This document shows positions 29,862-38,842 of a stretch of 44,134 bases of DNA, one piece after another (position 1 is the first letter of the stretch; the number at the start of each line of letters is the position of its first letter). The position numbers and the translations under genes are program-made. Under the pieces are notes generated by a model that saw only the letters and a list, made by a program, of their open reading frames with translations, was not told the origin of the DNA and did not search any database. The stretch is from IMG/VR virus record IMGVR_UViG_3300028800_000022, positions 1-44,134 of that record; one strand, written 5' to 3'. Source of the DNA: a virus.

Positions 29862-30191
29862 TTAAGGTCCTAGGATTGCGTAAGCGAATGTGCGGTCGCT
29901 TTGCGTACTGCTGTTATGGGTTACGTCGAAACTCTCGCCATTGGTGTAATTGGCCGGGTCCACATACGTTGTCGCCCATGACGCCGCCGCATGTAGCGTT
30001 TGCGCCATCAGGAAGACCTTCGATGTCTTGCCGACCAGAGAGTTATTCACCGTTGTCTTTGTCGTGCTCTGGTTGAGCGTTACCGTCCCAACGGAATTGA
30101 TCTTTCCCCTTAAAGCCTGGGCGATGGCCTGAGACATTTCACGCGGTGTTCCACCTCCAATCGGAGGGACGCGGGTATATGCGGCCGTCAT
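29862..30191 (-). CDS. Virion protein, possible tail-attachment domain
   Basis: 109 residues, ATGA-coupled to the hub gene. It starts with a Pro-rich arm and ends in a beta domain (KVFLMAQTLHAAASWATTYV). Not recognised beyond position. Confidence 0.55.
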   Translation of the reverse strand: MTAAYTRVPPIGGGTPREMSQAIAQALRGKINSVGTVTLNQSTTKTTVNNSLVGKTSKVFLMAQTLHAAASWATTYVDPANYTNGESFDVTHNSSTQSDRTFAYAILGP

Positions 30192-31642
30192 ATCTCGCCT
30201 TCGTCGGAAATCGCCACATCAACGCCGTTGGCCTTGGACCAATCCGAGCCAGACGGGATCACAGCCTGAATCCTGTGATAGAGCCCGGCGGACAGAACCG
30301 TTGCCACGCCGTTCGATTCCACGGCAGTTGCCGCCGTATCCGTCAGGTCTGCGAAAGGTGCGTCCTTGCTTCTGACAATGACCGTCGCGTCGGAGGCGTC
30401 TATGAGCGGGCGAACACCGCTCACGACCGAGCGCCGGCCCTCCACCAATTCCAGTTCCTGCGTTTCTATTGTTGCCTGTAGAGCAGGCCCTGTGAACGTC
30501 GCGAGGTAATGCGAACTATCGAATGCCCCGAACACTGGCGCACCGCCCGCCCAAGCCTTCGCATCTAGCGAGGATGGAACGTCCTCAACCGTGCTGTAGA
30601 GCGCGCCGATCTGCTCTAGGGTCAATCCCTCGGACAGGAGTGCAAAGATGAAATCGTGTTCGGTTTTGGCCGGGGCGAACCGTTTGGCCGCATAGTTGTA
30701 GATCAAAAGCAAATCCGGCACGGTCGGAGTGGTCGGGTTGTTGCTGACAAAGCCCCAGATGATAAGCTTGTTCAACGCATCGTGCGCGACCGTCATGGAC
30801 GACAGAGAATCCGGGTCCGCATTTTGCGTGAACCACTGGTCTACCTGCTCATTGCCGATAGATTGGCTTCCGTTTCCATCTGTGACGGAAAATCCGCTGC
30901 TACCGTAATAGTAGACTTGGCTTCCAACCTTGATGATCGAACCGGGGACAGAACACCCGCGCTCGGTTTCGATGGCGTCGAACTGGAAGATGACCGGAGG
31001 GCCGATATAGGTCATGCGCGTGACCGCATGTTCCTGAAAGATCAGCCCGAACTCACCGCCCACAACCCCATTGACCTGCCCACCATCATAGAGCGGTTGA
31101 ATGCTCGACTGGTTTGTGCCGACCGTCCATTGCGTTGCGTCTTCAAAGCCTGACCATTGGACAGCGCGCGGGTCGGAAGACAGGTTGCCCAGAAGAACGA
31201 AGTCTCGCACAGTTGCGCAATACTTGGCCTCCGGTGGTGTGCCGCCCAAATCTGTAAACACCGTATCCGTGCCCAACAGGAACACTTGCGGATTCTGATT
31301 TGGAGCTGTCGCGATCAGATAGAACCCGAACTTCGCGAAGCTCCAGTAATCCCCATCTGACAGCGTGTAATCGCTGCTGGCTCTTGTTACGTCCGTGAAA
31401 GTTCCGCCCGAATAGGTGTAGAGCTTGGTCGCCGTCCCGACGAATGTTCCTGCCGTTCCATCGGGATATTGCACCGAAACAGCGCCAACGCATTTCGCGG
31501 CGAGCGCATCTGTCGATTGCCGGGCCAACGATGGAAGCGGCCTATATCCCCAGCTTGTCGGGATGACGTTTTCCACATTCTCCGAGCTTGAGCCGCCGAA
31601 TGCAGGTTGATCCGGCATCCAGGGGGCGAATGGGAAACGCAT
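30188..31642 (-). CDS. Tail hub/nozzle protein (P22 gp10-like beta-propeller)
   Basis: 484 residues. Repeating blades (ADGTYWSFAKFG-type: DGDYWSFAKFGFYLIATA; VRDFVLLGNLSSDPRAVQW; EFGLIFQEHAVTRMTYIG) and the GSQVYYYGSSGF and ALYSTVEDVPSSLDAKAW segments are those of podovirus nozzle/stabilisation proteins. Overlap with the adaptor gene fits the tail-assembly order. Confidence 0.75.
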   Translation of the reverse strand: MRFPFAPWMPDQPAFGGSSSENVENVIPTSWGYRPLPSLARQSTDALAAKCVGAVSVQYPDGTAGTFVGTATKLYTYSGGTFTDVTRASSDYTLSDGDYWSFAKFGFYLIATAPNQNPQVFLLGTDTVFTDLGGTPPEAKYCATVRDFVLLGNLSSDPRAVQWSGFEDATQWTVGTNQSSIQPLYDGGQVNGVVGGEFGLIFQEHAVTRMTYIGPPVIFQFDAIETERGCSVPGSIIKVGSQVYYYGSSGFSVTDGNGSQSIGNEQVDQWFTQNADPDSLSSMTVAHDALNKLIIWGFVSNNPTTPTVPDLLLIYNYAAKRFAPAKTEHDFIFALLSEGLTLEQIGALYSTVEDVPSSLDAKAWAGGAPVFGAFDSSHYLATFTGPALQATIETQELELVEGRRSVVSGVRPLIDASDATVIVRSKDAPFADLTDTAATAVESNGVATVLSAGLYHRIQAVIPSGSDWSKANGVDVAISDEGEI

Positions 31643-32290
31643 TTACGGGTTTCCAACGTCCGTTTTTGCAACCCACGGGGTCGCATAGCGATCTGCCTTA
31701 TCAGACGAATTGAGCGCGTTGATGATGCCCACAAATTGCGCCAGAGCCAGTTGCGCCTTGTCGAAGGCCCTTGCATACCCAAACGCTTCTGCGAGAGCAC
31801 CATAGAGATACGCATTCGGCACATTCGTCAGGAGCCAGTTTGTGTCAGTGTCGCCGGAGAGCGCGTCGAATTTCTTGTAGTAGAGGATGCGGCCAGAGTA
31901 TGTGCCGTCCGGCGTCGGGCCAAAGACAAGGTTTTCGCCTTCGATTGTGTAGGCTGTCGGCTGTGCTGTGGTCGAACTCATATAGGTTTCCCAGAACACG
32001 TCCGGGGTGACGAAATCCAGCTTCGCAATAGGATCAGTGGCGAGATAGAGCCGCCTCGATTGCAGATAGCCGCTGGGTAATGCCACGGTCTGCGCGTCAA
32101 CCGTCAACGTTGAACTCGTCTCCATAGACCGGATACGCAAAGGCTCCGAGACCATGCTTGGTATCTTGGAACCGTAGGCGATGCGGCTTTCGGCAAACTG
32201 GATGAACTCTGGAATGCGTGAGGTCAGGTCAGAGCGGAGCATGTAATTTGCTACCGCTGTTTTAAGCTCGCTGTAGTTTGTGATGCTCAT
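31643..32290 (-). CDS. Head-tail adaptor (gp4/SU10-adaptor type)
   Basis: 215 residues. The start TNYSELKTAVANYMLRSDLT, IPEFIQFAESRIAYG and the ALPSGYLQSRRLYL strand are hallmarks of the podovirus adaptor that binds the portal. The end is helical (LYGALAEAFGYARAFDKAQL). Confidence 0.75.
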   Translation of the reverse strand: MSITNYSELKTAVANYMLRSDLTSRIPEFIQFAESRIAYGSKIPSMVSEPLRIRSMETSSTLTVDAQTVALPSGYLQSRRLYLATDPIAKLDFVTPDVFWETYMSSTTAQPTAYTIEGENLVFGPTPDGTYSGRILYYKKFDALSGDTDTNWLLTNVPNAYLYGALAEAFGYARAFDKAQLALAQFVGIINALNSSDKADRYATPWVAKTDVGNP

Positions 32291-32487
32291 CAGCGGCCAA
32301 CCAGTTTCTTGAGGCGTTGCAATAAGGTCTGGGGGACAATCGCCTCAGCGGCGTAGGACTTCCCGTCTTTCAAGCCCAATTCCGTTACATAAGCGTGCGG
32401 ATCGTCAGCCTCGAATGTAATGCCGGTGTTGAAGAACGCGCGCGATCCGATCAATGGATTGCGTTCGACCAACAGCCGCCATTTCAT
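32290..32487 (-). CDS. Hypothetical virion-region protein
   Basis: 65 residues between adaptor and Gly-rich gene, coupled at both ends. Includes ITFEADDPHAYVTELGLKDG and a basic C-terminus (LQRLKKLVGR). Not recognised. Confidence 0.55.
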   Translation of the reverse strand: MKWRLLVERNPLIGSRAFFNTGITFEADDPHAYVTELGLKDGKSYAAEAIVPQTLLQRLKKLVGR

Positions 32488-33482
32488 TAGTTGACTCCGA
32501 GAAGAAGTAAGGTGCTTGCAGGATTGAAACGAGGGGTAGAGCCGCCACCTCCGCCGCTCGGCGTGTAGGTGATGACGATGATGCCTTGCGCGCCCGCGCC
32601 GCCGGGGCCAGAGGGCGAAGATGCACCACCGGAGCCACCGCCACCGCCACCGCCGCCGTAGAGTCCACCGCCGCCACCGTCGCCAGCTACAGGGCCAGTG
32701 CTTCCGTTGCGCCCGCCACCACCGCCTGCGCCGCCGCCGGGTCCTGCCGTCGCGCTATCGGAAGTCTGCGTCCAGTTGATTCCAGCGCCGCCGTTGCCGC
32801 CGAGATTGATTGACGTACTGGCCGTTGAATTCGGGCCACCGCCGCCGCCACCGGAGCCGTGCGAACCTGCGCCGCCCGGATTGTTTCCGGTCCCGCCCGT
32901 TCCGCCTGCTGTGCTGTCAAAGGCCGCGCCGCCGTTTCCACCTGGATTTGAAGTCCCCGAAGGTGCAACACCGGCCGATCCACCGTCTGCCGCGCCACCA
33001 CCAGCACCAGCAATTAGGACCGCTGCAATAGCCGCGCCAGCCGCACCCGCACCATTCGGCCCACCGGCACCGCCGCCGCCCGCAGCGCCATAGCGCGTAT
33101 TGGTTAAACCGCCGTCGCCGCCAGAATGTGTAGTGTCTCCGGTGTTCGTCTGTGAACGGTTGTTTGGGGTGTTGAGTGTGGCGCTGCCGCCGTAATCGCC
33201 TTGAACAATGATCGTGCTGGCGTTGTTCTTAAGCCATGTTGGGTTTGTCGATCCGCCAGCGCCGATCTGGATTGAGAGCGTGTCGCCGACATTGATGTTG
33301 GACGGCGACGTGACCTTGCCATAGCCGCCGCCTTGACCGCCCGCACCGGCAAAGTTGGCGCTGGCTCGCCCATCACCACCATTACCACCCGGCCCAATGG
33401 CTTCGATGGTCGCACCCGTGGCGTTCCAGTCGCTCGGAACGGTCCATGTCGAGCCGGAGGTGAGGAATATCGTAGTCGTCAA
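32487..33482 (-). CDS. Glycine-rich fibre/tip-type adhesin
   Basis: 331 residues, about a third glycine in long GGAGGGGG tracts separated by short variable loops. Start (TTTIFLTSGSTWTVPSDW) and end (GIIVITYTPSGGGG) are the conserved flanks of phage polyglycine receptor-binding tips of the gp38 kind. The position among head-tail genes, away from the fibres, is unusual. Confidence 0.65.
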   Translation of the reverse strand: MTTTIFLTSGSTWTVPSDWNATGATIEAIGPGGNGGDGRASANFAGAGGQGGGYGKVTSPSNINVGDTLSIQIGAGGSTNPTWLKNNASTIIVQGDYGGSATLNTPNNRSQTNTGDTTHSGGDGGLTNTRYGAAGGGGAGGPNGAGAAGAAIAAVLIAGAGGGAADGGSAGVAPSGTSNPGGNGGAAFDSTAGGTGGTGNNPGGAGSHGSGGGGGGPNSTASTSINLGGNGGAGINWTQTSDSATAGPGGGAGGGGGRNGSTGPVAGDGGGGGLYGGGGGGGGSGGASSPSGPGGAGAQGIIVITYTPSGGGGGSTPRFNPASTLLLLGVN

Positions 33483-34906
33483 GTGGACGCCTGGTAATAG
33501 CTGGCGGTGACTTCAATCGGGACGCCGGTAGTGGCTACGAGCGCAACCCATTTCTTGTTCTTGGTGGCTTGCGGCCATGCGGCCTCTACAGGACCGGAAA
33601 ACCCGCCATTCGTCATCGCGCGCAAGGCAATCTTTGCCAGCGTGTTGCCAGCGGTGGAGTCCTTGATCGTGACGTATGTGTCCGTTCCGGTGCTTCTGTT
33701 GGTCAAAAGCAGGCGGAAGATGTCTAGCTTGTACGTCGCGTCGGCCGGGACGATCTGATATTCGGTCGAAGACGATGTGGCAGAGATGGCCGTGTATTGC
33801 GTCTTGGTCTTTGCGCGCGTCGTGGTGCGGACAAGCCCATCCGTGCCAATCGAGACAAGGTTCGTCGTACCCGGCGTGGTTAAATCGGTCTTGAAGGCGG
33901 GGATGGCAGCATAAGCGGGGAGTGTGCCGGAAATCCCGAAGGATGTGTTTCCAATCGATGCGCCAGCTTGGAAAGGCGAACCCAGCGCAGTAATGATGCT
34001 GTCTTGCTTGGCAGAAGTTGCCGCACCATTGAGCGTGCCGAGATTGAAGGTCGGCGTTGCAGCGAAGGCAGGAAGCGTGCCCGATACGCCAAATGACGTG
34101 TTGCCGATGGAGCCACCCGCCTGAAAGGGCGAGCCAAGGGCGGTGATGATCGAATCCTGCTTGGCGCTTGTGGACGCACCAGAGGGCAACGGAAGCGAAG
34201 CAGCACTGACCGGCTGTGTGGCCTGATAGAACGTGCCGGAGACCGCAACCGTGTTGCCGACATAGACCTTGTTGGTCGTCCCGTCTGTCGTCTGATCGAT
34301 GCCGACCTTGCCGACAATCGCCGTACCGGCCACAAGAGCGGGGAGTGTCGAAAGGCTGACAGGCTGCGTCTCGCCGCTCTGAACCTGTGTCCCACGGAGA
34401 TAAGCGTCCGCTGACGTTGTGCCGGAGCCGCCGTAAACGCTCTGACGAAGGCGGAAATACAGCGCATCGCAGGGGAAGACGTAAACCCCCGTGGACGTGA
34501 AGCTTGAGTTGCCCTTTACGTCCTTGATCGCAACCCATGTCGAATTGTCGTTCGAGACTTCTCCGACCAGCGTGGACGAGCCCGCAATGGCCGTGATCTG
34601 TACCGCAACCGAATGGTAATCGGTCGTGTCGCTCGTAAAGAGCGTGGCGGCAGATGAAGCCGTTCCCGTGACATGGGACGCATCGGACAATGCAACGCTG
34701 ACGGATGCAGCTACCCGCAGATTGCCGCTGAGATCGAGCGATAGGGGCGCGTCGCTCTGGCCTTCAGTATAGCTCGGGGCCGAGGCAGTGGCCGTGCCGA
34801 CCGTGCTTGCCGTCGCCGTTACGCTCGCATTGACGGGCAAGGGGTTCAACCCGGAGACGGGCGTTGGGTTTGACGCCCCGTCTTTCAGGAAGTGCATCAC
34901 AGACAT
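33479..34906 (-). CDS. Virion protein with tandem 51-residue repeats
   Basis: 475 residues, Ser/Thr/Ala-rich beta protein. Residues 246-296 and 297-338 are tandem copies starting TSAKQDSIITALGSPFQAG. The C-terminal domain (LDIFRLLLTNRSTGTDTYVT) is compact. Decoration or head-fibre function is plausible; not recognised. Confidence 0.6.
   Translation of the reverse strand: MSVMHFLKDGASNPTPVSGLNPLPVNASVTATASTVGTATASAPSYTEGQSDAPLSLDLSGNLRVAASVSVALSDASHVTGTASSAATLFTSDTTDYHSVAVQITAIAGSSTLVGEVSNDNSTWVAIKDVKGNSSFTSTGVYVFPCDALYFRLRQSVYGGSGTTSADAYLRGTQVQSGETQPVSLSTLPALVAGTAIVGKVGIDQTTDGTTNKVYVGNTVAVSGTFYQATQPVSAASLPLPSGASTSAKQDSIITALGSPFQAGGSIGNTSFGVSGTLPAFAATPTFNLGTLNGAATSAKQDSIITALGSPFQAGASIGNTSFGISGTLPAYAAIPAFKTDLTTPGTTNLVSIGTDGLVRTTTRAKTKTQYTAISATSSSTEYQIVPADATYKLDIFRLLLTNRSTGTDTYVTIKDSTAGNTLAKIALRAMTNGGFSGPVEAAWPQATKNKKWVALVATTGVPIEVTASYYQAST
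33893..34171 (-). repeat. Tandem 153-base coding repeat
   Basis: Two in-frame units of 51 codons; the second is cut short after about 42 codons. Third positions differ more than amino acids, so the duplication is not recent. Confidence 0.75.
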
Positions 34907-34916
34907 CGACTATTCC

Positions 34917-35480
34917 CTAGGAGGTAGCGCCCCAGCCCGGAAAACCGTATGGCGCGCCGCGTTCGTGTGTGAGCAACGAACTCTCCGGCGGGACCGTGAC
35001 GGTGATGCCACGTCCTCGCGCTAGTCCGATGAGATATTCCATGTTTGGTTTTTGATACGAGTATTCGGAGTTGACCTGTAGATCGATGCCCCAAAGGCCG
35101 ATCCTGTCATCCGGTTCTAATTCCAGGATCGCCAGACCCATCATGTAGGCGAGCGAGGATTCAAGATATGGCGTTCCCTGTGCCGTGCGGCCAACAATGC
35201 GGGCCACATCATCGAAGGGATACGCAACCGAAGTCGGTATGTCCGGCTCTTTCTCCAGCATGTAGACGGGAACGTCTTGCTGGGAGAGATAAAGCTGGTG
35301 AAGCCGTGCCTCCTCCCCGCCTTCGCCGTGAAACTCTCTCCAGTTTGAATGAATCTCGAATAGCCGGTGATAACGCGGGACCGGATCCCAGCCTAACACC
35401 CACATTTCCCAGTCCGGGGAATGAATAGGTGCGTCCTGCCGCGTATTTGAGCAACGGCCCAGAATGCAGACCTTTCTCAA
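34917..35480 (-). CDS. Conserved phage protein, glycosyltransferase-operon partner
   Basis: 187 residues, ATGA-coupled to the DxD protein. WEMWVLGWD, RLFEIHSNW, PVYMLEKEPDIPTSVAYPF, YLESSLAYMMGLAILE, RIGLWGIDL and YLIGLARGRGI form a pattern recurring in tailed-phage structural operons. Rossmann-like outline as in DUF115/MptE-type proteins; no enzyme activity can be named. Confidence 0.6.
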   Translation of the reverse strand: MRKVCILGRCSNTRQDAPIHSPDWEMWVLGWDPVPRYHRLFEIHSNWREFHGEGGEEARLHQLYLSQQDVPVYMLEKEPDIPTSVAYPFDDVARIVGRTAQGTPYLESSLAYMMGLAILELEPDDRIGLWGIDLQVNSEYSYQKPNMEYLIGLARGRGITVTVPPESSLLTHERGAPYGFPGWGATS

Positions 35481-36217
35481 AGCGGCAAGTCCCGATACTG
35501 CTTGAGTTTGATCGTTTTGGCCGCGTTCGCCATGTCGTGCGTGTAGACGAACTCGCCGATATGGCCGATGTTCTGCGAAAGCGTCTGGTCGACGTAAATC
35601 TTGAGGCCCGCCTGCCGCAATTTCCGGCAGAAATACACATCCTCCGCCATCTGAATGACGTTTGTTGGCGCTGCGGGCTCAAATACGAAATACGGAAGGT
35701 CGATAGTCTCGAAAATCCGCATGTCGTTGACCATGAGGCCAAAGCCGCAATGCGCGACCTCTACAAGGCCGTTGGTTTCGTCCTTGGTCCACAGCGGGCC
35801 AGTGTATTCGTCGCCGTCCACGAACGCCGTAGGGCGCGCTTCCATGGTCTTTTGGGCGTAATTCACCCCGACCACAGGCTTGTTATGGTTCAATAGCTGC
35901 GGGAACGCATCGGGAGGAAACAGCATGTCGCTATCCGCCCAGATCAGGTGCGTTGCGTTCATCTCAAAGGCTTTGGAGACGATGCGGGTGCGTACATCGG
36001 GGAGCAATGACCCCTGACACGCAAACACATCAATCGTCTTTTCCGCCCCGTATGGCAGCGATTGAAAGTATGTCATCGCCCTTGCTAGCGATGTGGTGAA
36101 ACCTATCGGGCAATGCCCATGACTCGGAACACCGACCAATACCCTCAATGGGTCTGGAGTAACCTCTGTGGTTGCATCCGGTAGTTCTGCGAAACTCGTA
36201 ACGGCTTCTGCCGCCAT
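35477..36217 (-). CDS. GT-A-type glycosyltransferase-like protein
   Basis: 246 residues, AGGAGGGTGAC before the ATG. LRVLVGVPSHGH (first strand), THLIWADSDMLFPPDAF with DSD at 95-97 as the metal-binding DxD, and a later EDVYFCRKLRQAGLKIYVD (the ED region of GT2 enzymes). It opens the post-terminator half of the late operon. It may glycosylate a virion protein or alter a host glycan. Activity inferred. Confidence 0.7.
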   Translation of the reverse strand: MAAEAVTSFAELPDATTEVTPDPLRVLVGVPSHGHCPIGFTTSLARAMTYFQSLPYGAEKTIDVFACQGSLLPDVRTRIVSKAFEMNATHLIWADSDMLFPPDAFPQLLNHNKPVVGVNYAQKTMEARPTAFVDGDEYTGPLWTKDETNGLVEVAHCGFGLMVNDMRIFETIDLPYFVFEPAAPTNVIQMAEDVYFCRKLRQAGLKIYVDQTLSQNIGHIGEFVYTHDMANAAKTIKLKQYRDLPL

Positions 36218-36235
36218 GTCACCCTCCTAAGGCTG

Positions 36236-36538
36236 TTAAAGTCTTCCCGGCCACGTCCGAAAGGCACGATTGTCGGGGTCGTTCATCACTTGCTTCCATC
36301 TCTTGCGGTCGTTCAGCCATCCCTCTCGCTTGGCTTGAGCCATCAAGAAGTCCGGGATGAACCCGACATGGCGAAAATCCTTGCCGGGAGACATTTCGGA
36401 CAGGCGTCTTGCCATCTCTATGATGGGCTCGCAGTCCTGTTCGGTCTCAATGATGAGATCGTCTGGTCTATCTGGATCGTGGATGACGTATTCGCGATAT
36501 GAGCCGTGGACCGAGAGAAGTCTGCGTCTGTTGTCCAT
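36236..36538 (-). CDS. Conserved protein following the capsid gene
   Basis: 100 residues from ATG 36538 (AAGG upstream). DFRHVGFIPDFLMAQAKREG, then WLNDRKRWKQVMNDPDN and RAFRTWPGRL are a conserved podovirus pattern just after the capsid gene. Role unknown. Confidence 0.65.
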   Translation of the reverse strand: MDNRRRLLSVHGSYREYVIHDPDRPDDLIIETEQDCEPIIEMARRLSEMSPGKDFRHVGFIPDFLMAQAKREGWLNDRKRWKQVMNDPDNRAFRTWPGRL

Positions 36539-36549
36539 GTTCACCTTGA

Positions 36550-36591
36550 GAAAAATGGGCGGGGAGCCGGAGGGGGCGAACTCCCCGCCCC
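36550..36591 (-). terminator. Rho-independent terminator after the capsid gene
   Basis: On the minus strand, GGGCGGGGAG pairs with CTCCCCGCCC across a 14-base loop, followed by ATTTTTCTC. Strong. It would lower transcription of the tail half relative to capsid. Confidence 0.85.
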
Positions 36592-36613
36592 GTCAAGCGA
36601 TCTCAGTTAAGGA

Positions 36614-37582
36614 TCAGCTCGACGTTTTCAGGTCTGCGATCACGCCATGCGCGGCTTCGTTGCGCATTTCCAGCGTGTATTCCGCAAGCATGTACTTACG
36701 GAGAGAGTCGCCAGTCTTCGCCAGATCGTAAGCACGGATCGGGCGGAGATACGCAACAGCCGCATATTCCGGGTCGATGACCAACGCGGAACGGCCACGG
36801 CTGAAACGGTTCGGAACGATCTTCACGTCACCGAAGTCCGACGCATACATGGACGCCGCACCGAGGATGGTGTCGGAGTCGATGCTCTGTCGTGCCTGCG
36901 AACGGCCGGTGAAGGTCGAGGCGACCTGCTTGTTATGAGAGCCGACCATGATCATCGTCGGTTCGGCACCCGCGTCATAGCAGCTTGCCAGCACGGTCTT
37001 GAGCAATGCTTCGGTGAACGAGCGCTGATGCGTCGCGTCCGTCGCCTTGCCCGTCGCCGAGGTGGCCGACTTGCCCTTGGTGCCACCGGACGAAGCCGTG
37101 GTGTCGCGGTTCGTGTTGGTGGTAAGCCATGCTTCGAAGGAGCGAAGCTTGCGAGCGGTTGCCGTCGCACCGGAAACCTTGGCCTGGTTACCGGCGAGGA
37201 TCGACTCCATGTCGCGCTTCAATTCCTTGCCGCGCTTGGCCATCTGATAGGCCATTTCCGAGTTGCGGCCCGCCTTGTCCACGACTTCCTGCGTGCCGGT
37301 CACAACCGCGTCTTTGCGGCTGATCTGGCAGATGTTGGAGAGTCGGGTCGTGGCAGTGGACGCCGTACCGCTTACGACATCGCCTTCGAGTTGCGCGTTG
37401 GCGCTATCGACGTTGGCGAGCGAGTCGGACTGCCATTCATGGAGAACGGCCTTGGCCTTGGTCCGTCCAATGGCCGTGATGAACGGCGTTTCGGTCGGGC
37501 TGATGTTGTAGATGACATCAGTCAAGTCTTCACGATTGCCGATAGCTCCATAGGAGTTAAAGGCATTGGTCTGGATAGTCAT
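36614..37582 (-). CDS. Major capsid protein (SU10/DUF5309 family)
   Basis: 322 residues. NREDLTDVIYNISPTETPFI, then IGRTKAKAVLHEWQSDSLANV and QISRKDAVVTGTQEVVDKAG are diagnostic of the SU10-like HK97-fold capsid group. PTMIMVGSHNKQVASTF and VDLNRFSRGRSALVIDPEY-type segments follow. Scaffold upstream and terminator downstream fit. Confidence 0.9.
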   Translation of the reverse strand: MTIQTNAFNSYGAIGNREDLTDVIYNISPTETPFITAIGRTKAKAVLHEWQSDSLANVDSANAQLEGDVVSGTASTATTRLSNICQISRKDAVVTGTQEVVDKAGRNSEMAYQMAKRGKELKRDMESILAGNQAKVSGATATARKLRSFEAWLTTNTNRDTTASSGGTKGKSATSATGKATDATHQRSFTEALLKTVLASCYDAGAEPTMIMVGSHNKQVASTFTGRSQARQSIDSDTILGAASMYASDFGDVKIVPNRFSRGRSALVIDPEYAAVAYLRPIRAYDLAKTGDSLRKYMLAEYTLEMRNEAAHGVIADLKTSS

Positions 37583-37595
37583 TGAAGTGGTTCCG

Positions 37596-38543
37596 TCAGT
37601 TGAGGATTCGCTGGAAAATCAGGGCCGCGTCATCGACACGTCCTGACTTGCGGAGCCGCTTCTTCTCTGCCTCAATCTGATCTGCTACCGAGTTCTGCTG
37701 CCGTGTGGTGGCCGGTTTCTGCACCGGCGGCACGTTGGCAACCTTCTTCTCGGCGATCTTCTTTGCAGCCGCTTGGGCTTTCGCCTGATCGGCCTGCATC
37801 TTCTCGAATTGCATTGCGCGGTGAAGGATGATGACATCCTGCGCCGAGGCTTGGGCCATCTGCTGATCGGAATATCCGACCTTGCGAGCATAGGTCACGA
37901 TTTCTGCCTTGGCCTTGTCGTCAAGGTTCGGCAACTCTTTCGCGAGCTTTTGCTGTTCGGCCTGTAACCACTGCGTACGTGCTTGGGTTACCGCGTCGGC
38001 CTGCGCTCTTTGAGCCTGTTGAAGCTCTTGGGAACGAATGACGAAGCGGTTGTAGCGGCTGGGATCGTTCTCGGCCATCGTCCTGAGGTCTTCCCAGGTC
38101 TTGATGTCGGAGAACTCACCCGCGACCGCTGCCTGTAGCTGCGGAACGAGAGTGTTCAGTTGATTGAGGTATTGAAGTCTTGCGGCGTCGGCTTCTGCTG
38201 CCTTCCTGTTCGCTTCCGCAATGGCCGGATCGTCTGGCTTGGGCTCTGGAACGGTGGGCTTGGCTTCTGCCGTGACGGGCGCTTCCTCGGCTTCTGCTTC
38301 GGCAACCTCTGGGGCTGCGTCCTGTGCGTCGGCTTGCGGTTGGTCCGTCTCCGCGTCGGGGCGATCTTCATTGTCATCGCCTGCGGCTGCGGTATTCTCG
38401 GTCTCCTCTGCCGCCGCTGGTTGAGCGGCCTCTGGCTTTGGAGAGGAATTCTGTTCGTCTCTGGCGTTCAGGAAACGCTCAAAGAACTCTGTGGCGTTGG
38501 TTGGGACATCTTGGGCCGTTTCGGCCTGCGCTGTGTCCGTCAT
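37596..38543 (-). CDS. Scaffolding protein
   Basis: 315 residues, very acidic/Ala/Pro/Gln-rich N-terminus, long helices (QYLNQLNTLVPQLQAAVAG; LQQAQRAQADAVTQARTQW) and a basic C-terminus (IEAEKKRLRKSGRVDDAAL), the usual scaffold polarity. Immediately before the capsid gene. Confidence 0.8.
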   Translation of the reverse strand: MTDTAQAETAQDVPTNATEFFERFLNARDEQNSSPKPEAAQPAAAEETENTAAAGDDNEDRPDAETDQPQADAQDAAPEVAEAEAEEAPVTAEAKPTVPEPKPDDPAIAEANRKAAEADAARLQYLNQLNTLVPQLQAAVAGEFSDIKTWEDLRTMAENDPSRYNRFVIRSQELQQAQRAQADAVTQARTQWLQAEQQKLAKELPNLDDKAKAEIVTYARKVGYSDQQMAQASAQDVIILHRAMQFEKMQADQAKAQAAAKKIAEKKVANVPPVQKPATTRQQNSVADQIEAEKKRLRKSGRVDDAALIFQRILN

Positions 38544-38842
38544 ACAATCTCCTTGAGAGAGCTAAGCCACGATTTGCGTGGCGGCACGTATTCTTCACCG
38601 CGCAATTCAGCCTCACGGGCTTCTGTCATCACCCCATTGACGGCGATGTCGCGGATGTCTTTGACGATCTCGAACAGGAGGATCACTCTGCGATGTAAAT
38701 CCTCCCGGAGATCGGGCGTTTGTGCGTTGCGCCATTCCTGAACGTATTTCTTGTCCAGCGTGGCGATGACTTCGTTGAATAGGGCTGAGTCGAGGATGGC
38801 GGCTGCGGATTGGCCGCGATTGATCTTGTCCTGTTCGGTCAA
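38540..38842 (-). CDS. Hypothetical protein between portal and scaffold
   Basis: 100 residues, ATGA-coupled on both sides. Helical (LHRRVILLFEIVKDIRDIAV) with a Lys/Trp end. Possibly a scaffold cofactor; not recognised. Confidence 0.6.
   Translation of the reverse strand: MTEQDKINRGQSAAAILDSALFNEVIATLDKKYVQEWRNAQTPDLREDLHRRVILLFEIVKDIRDIAVNGVMTEAREAELRGEEYVPPRKSWLSSLKEIV

Noticed and set aside
33513-34538. 341-codon minus-strand frame inside the repeat-bearing virion gene
   Set aside because: Cys/His/Arg-rich out-of-frame shadow; its repeats only mirror the coding repeat.
36647-37585. 312-codon open frame on the + strand opposite the capsid gene
   Set aside because: Antisense shadow of a high-GC coding gene; low-complexity Arg/Val sequence, no ribosome site, capsid frame clearly real.
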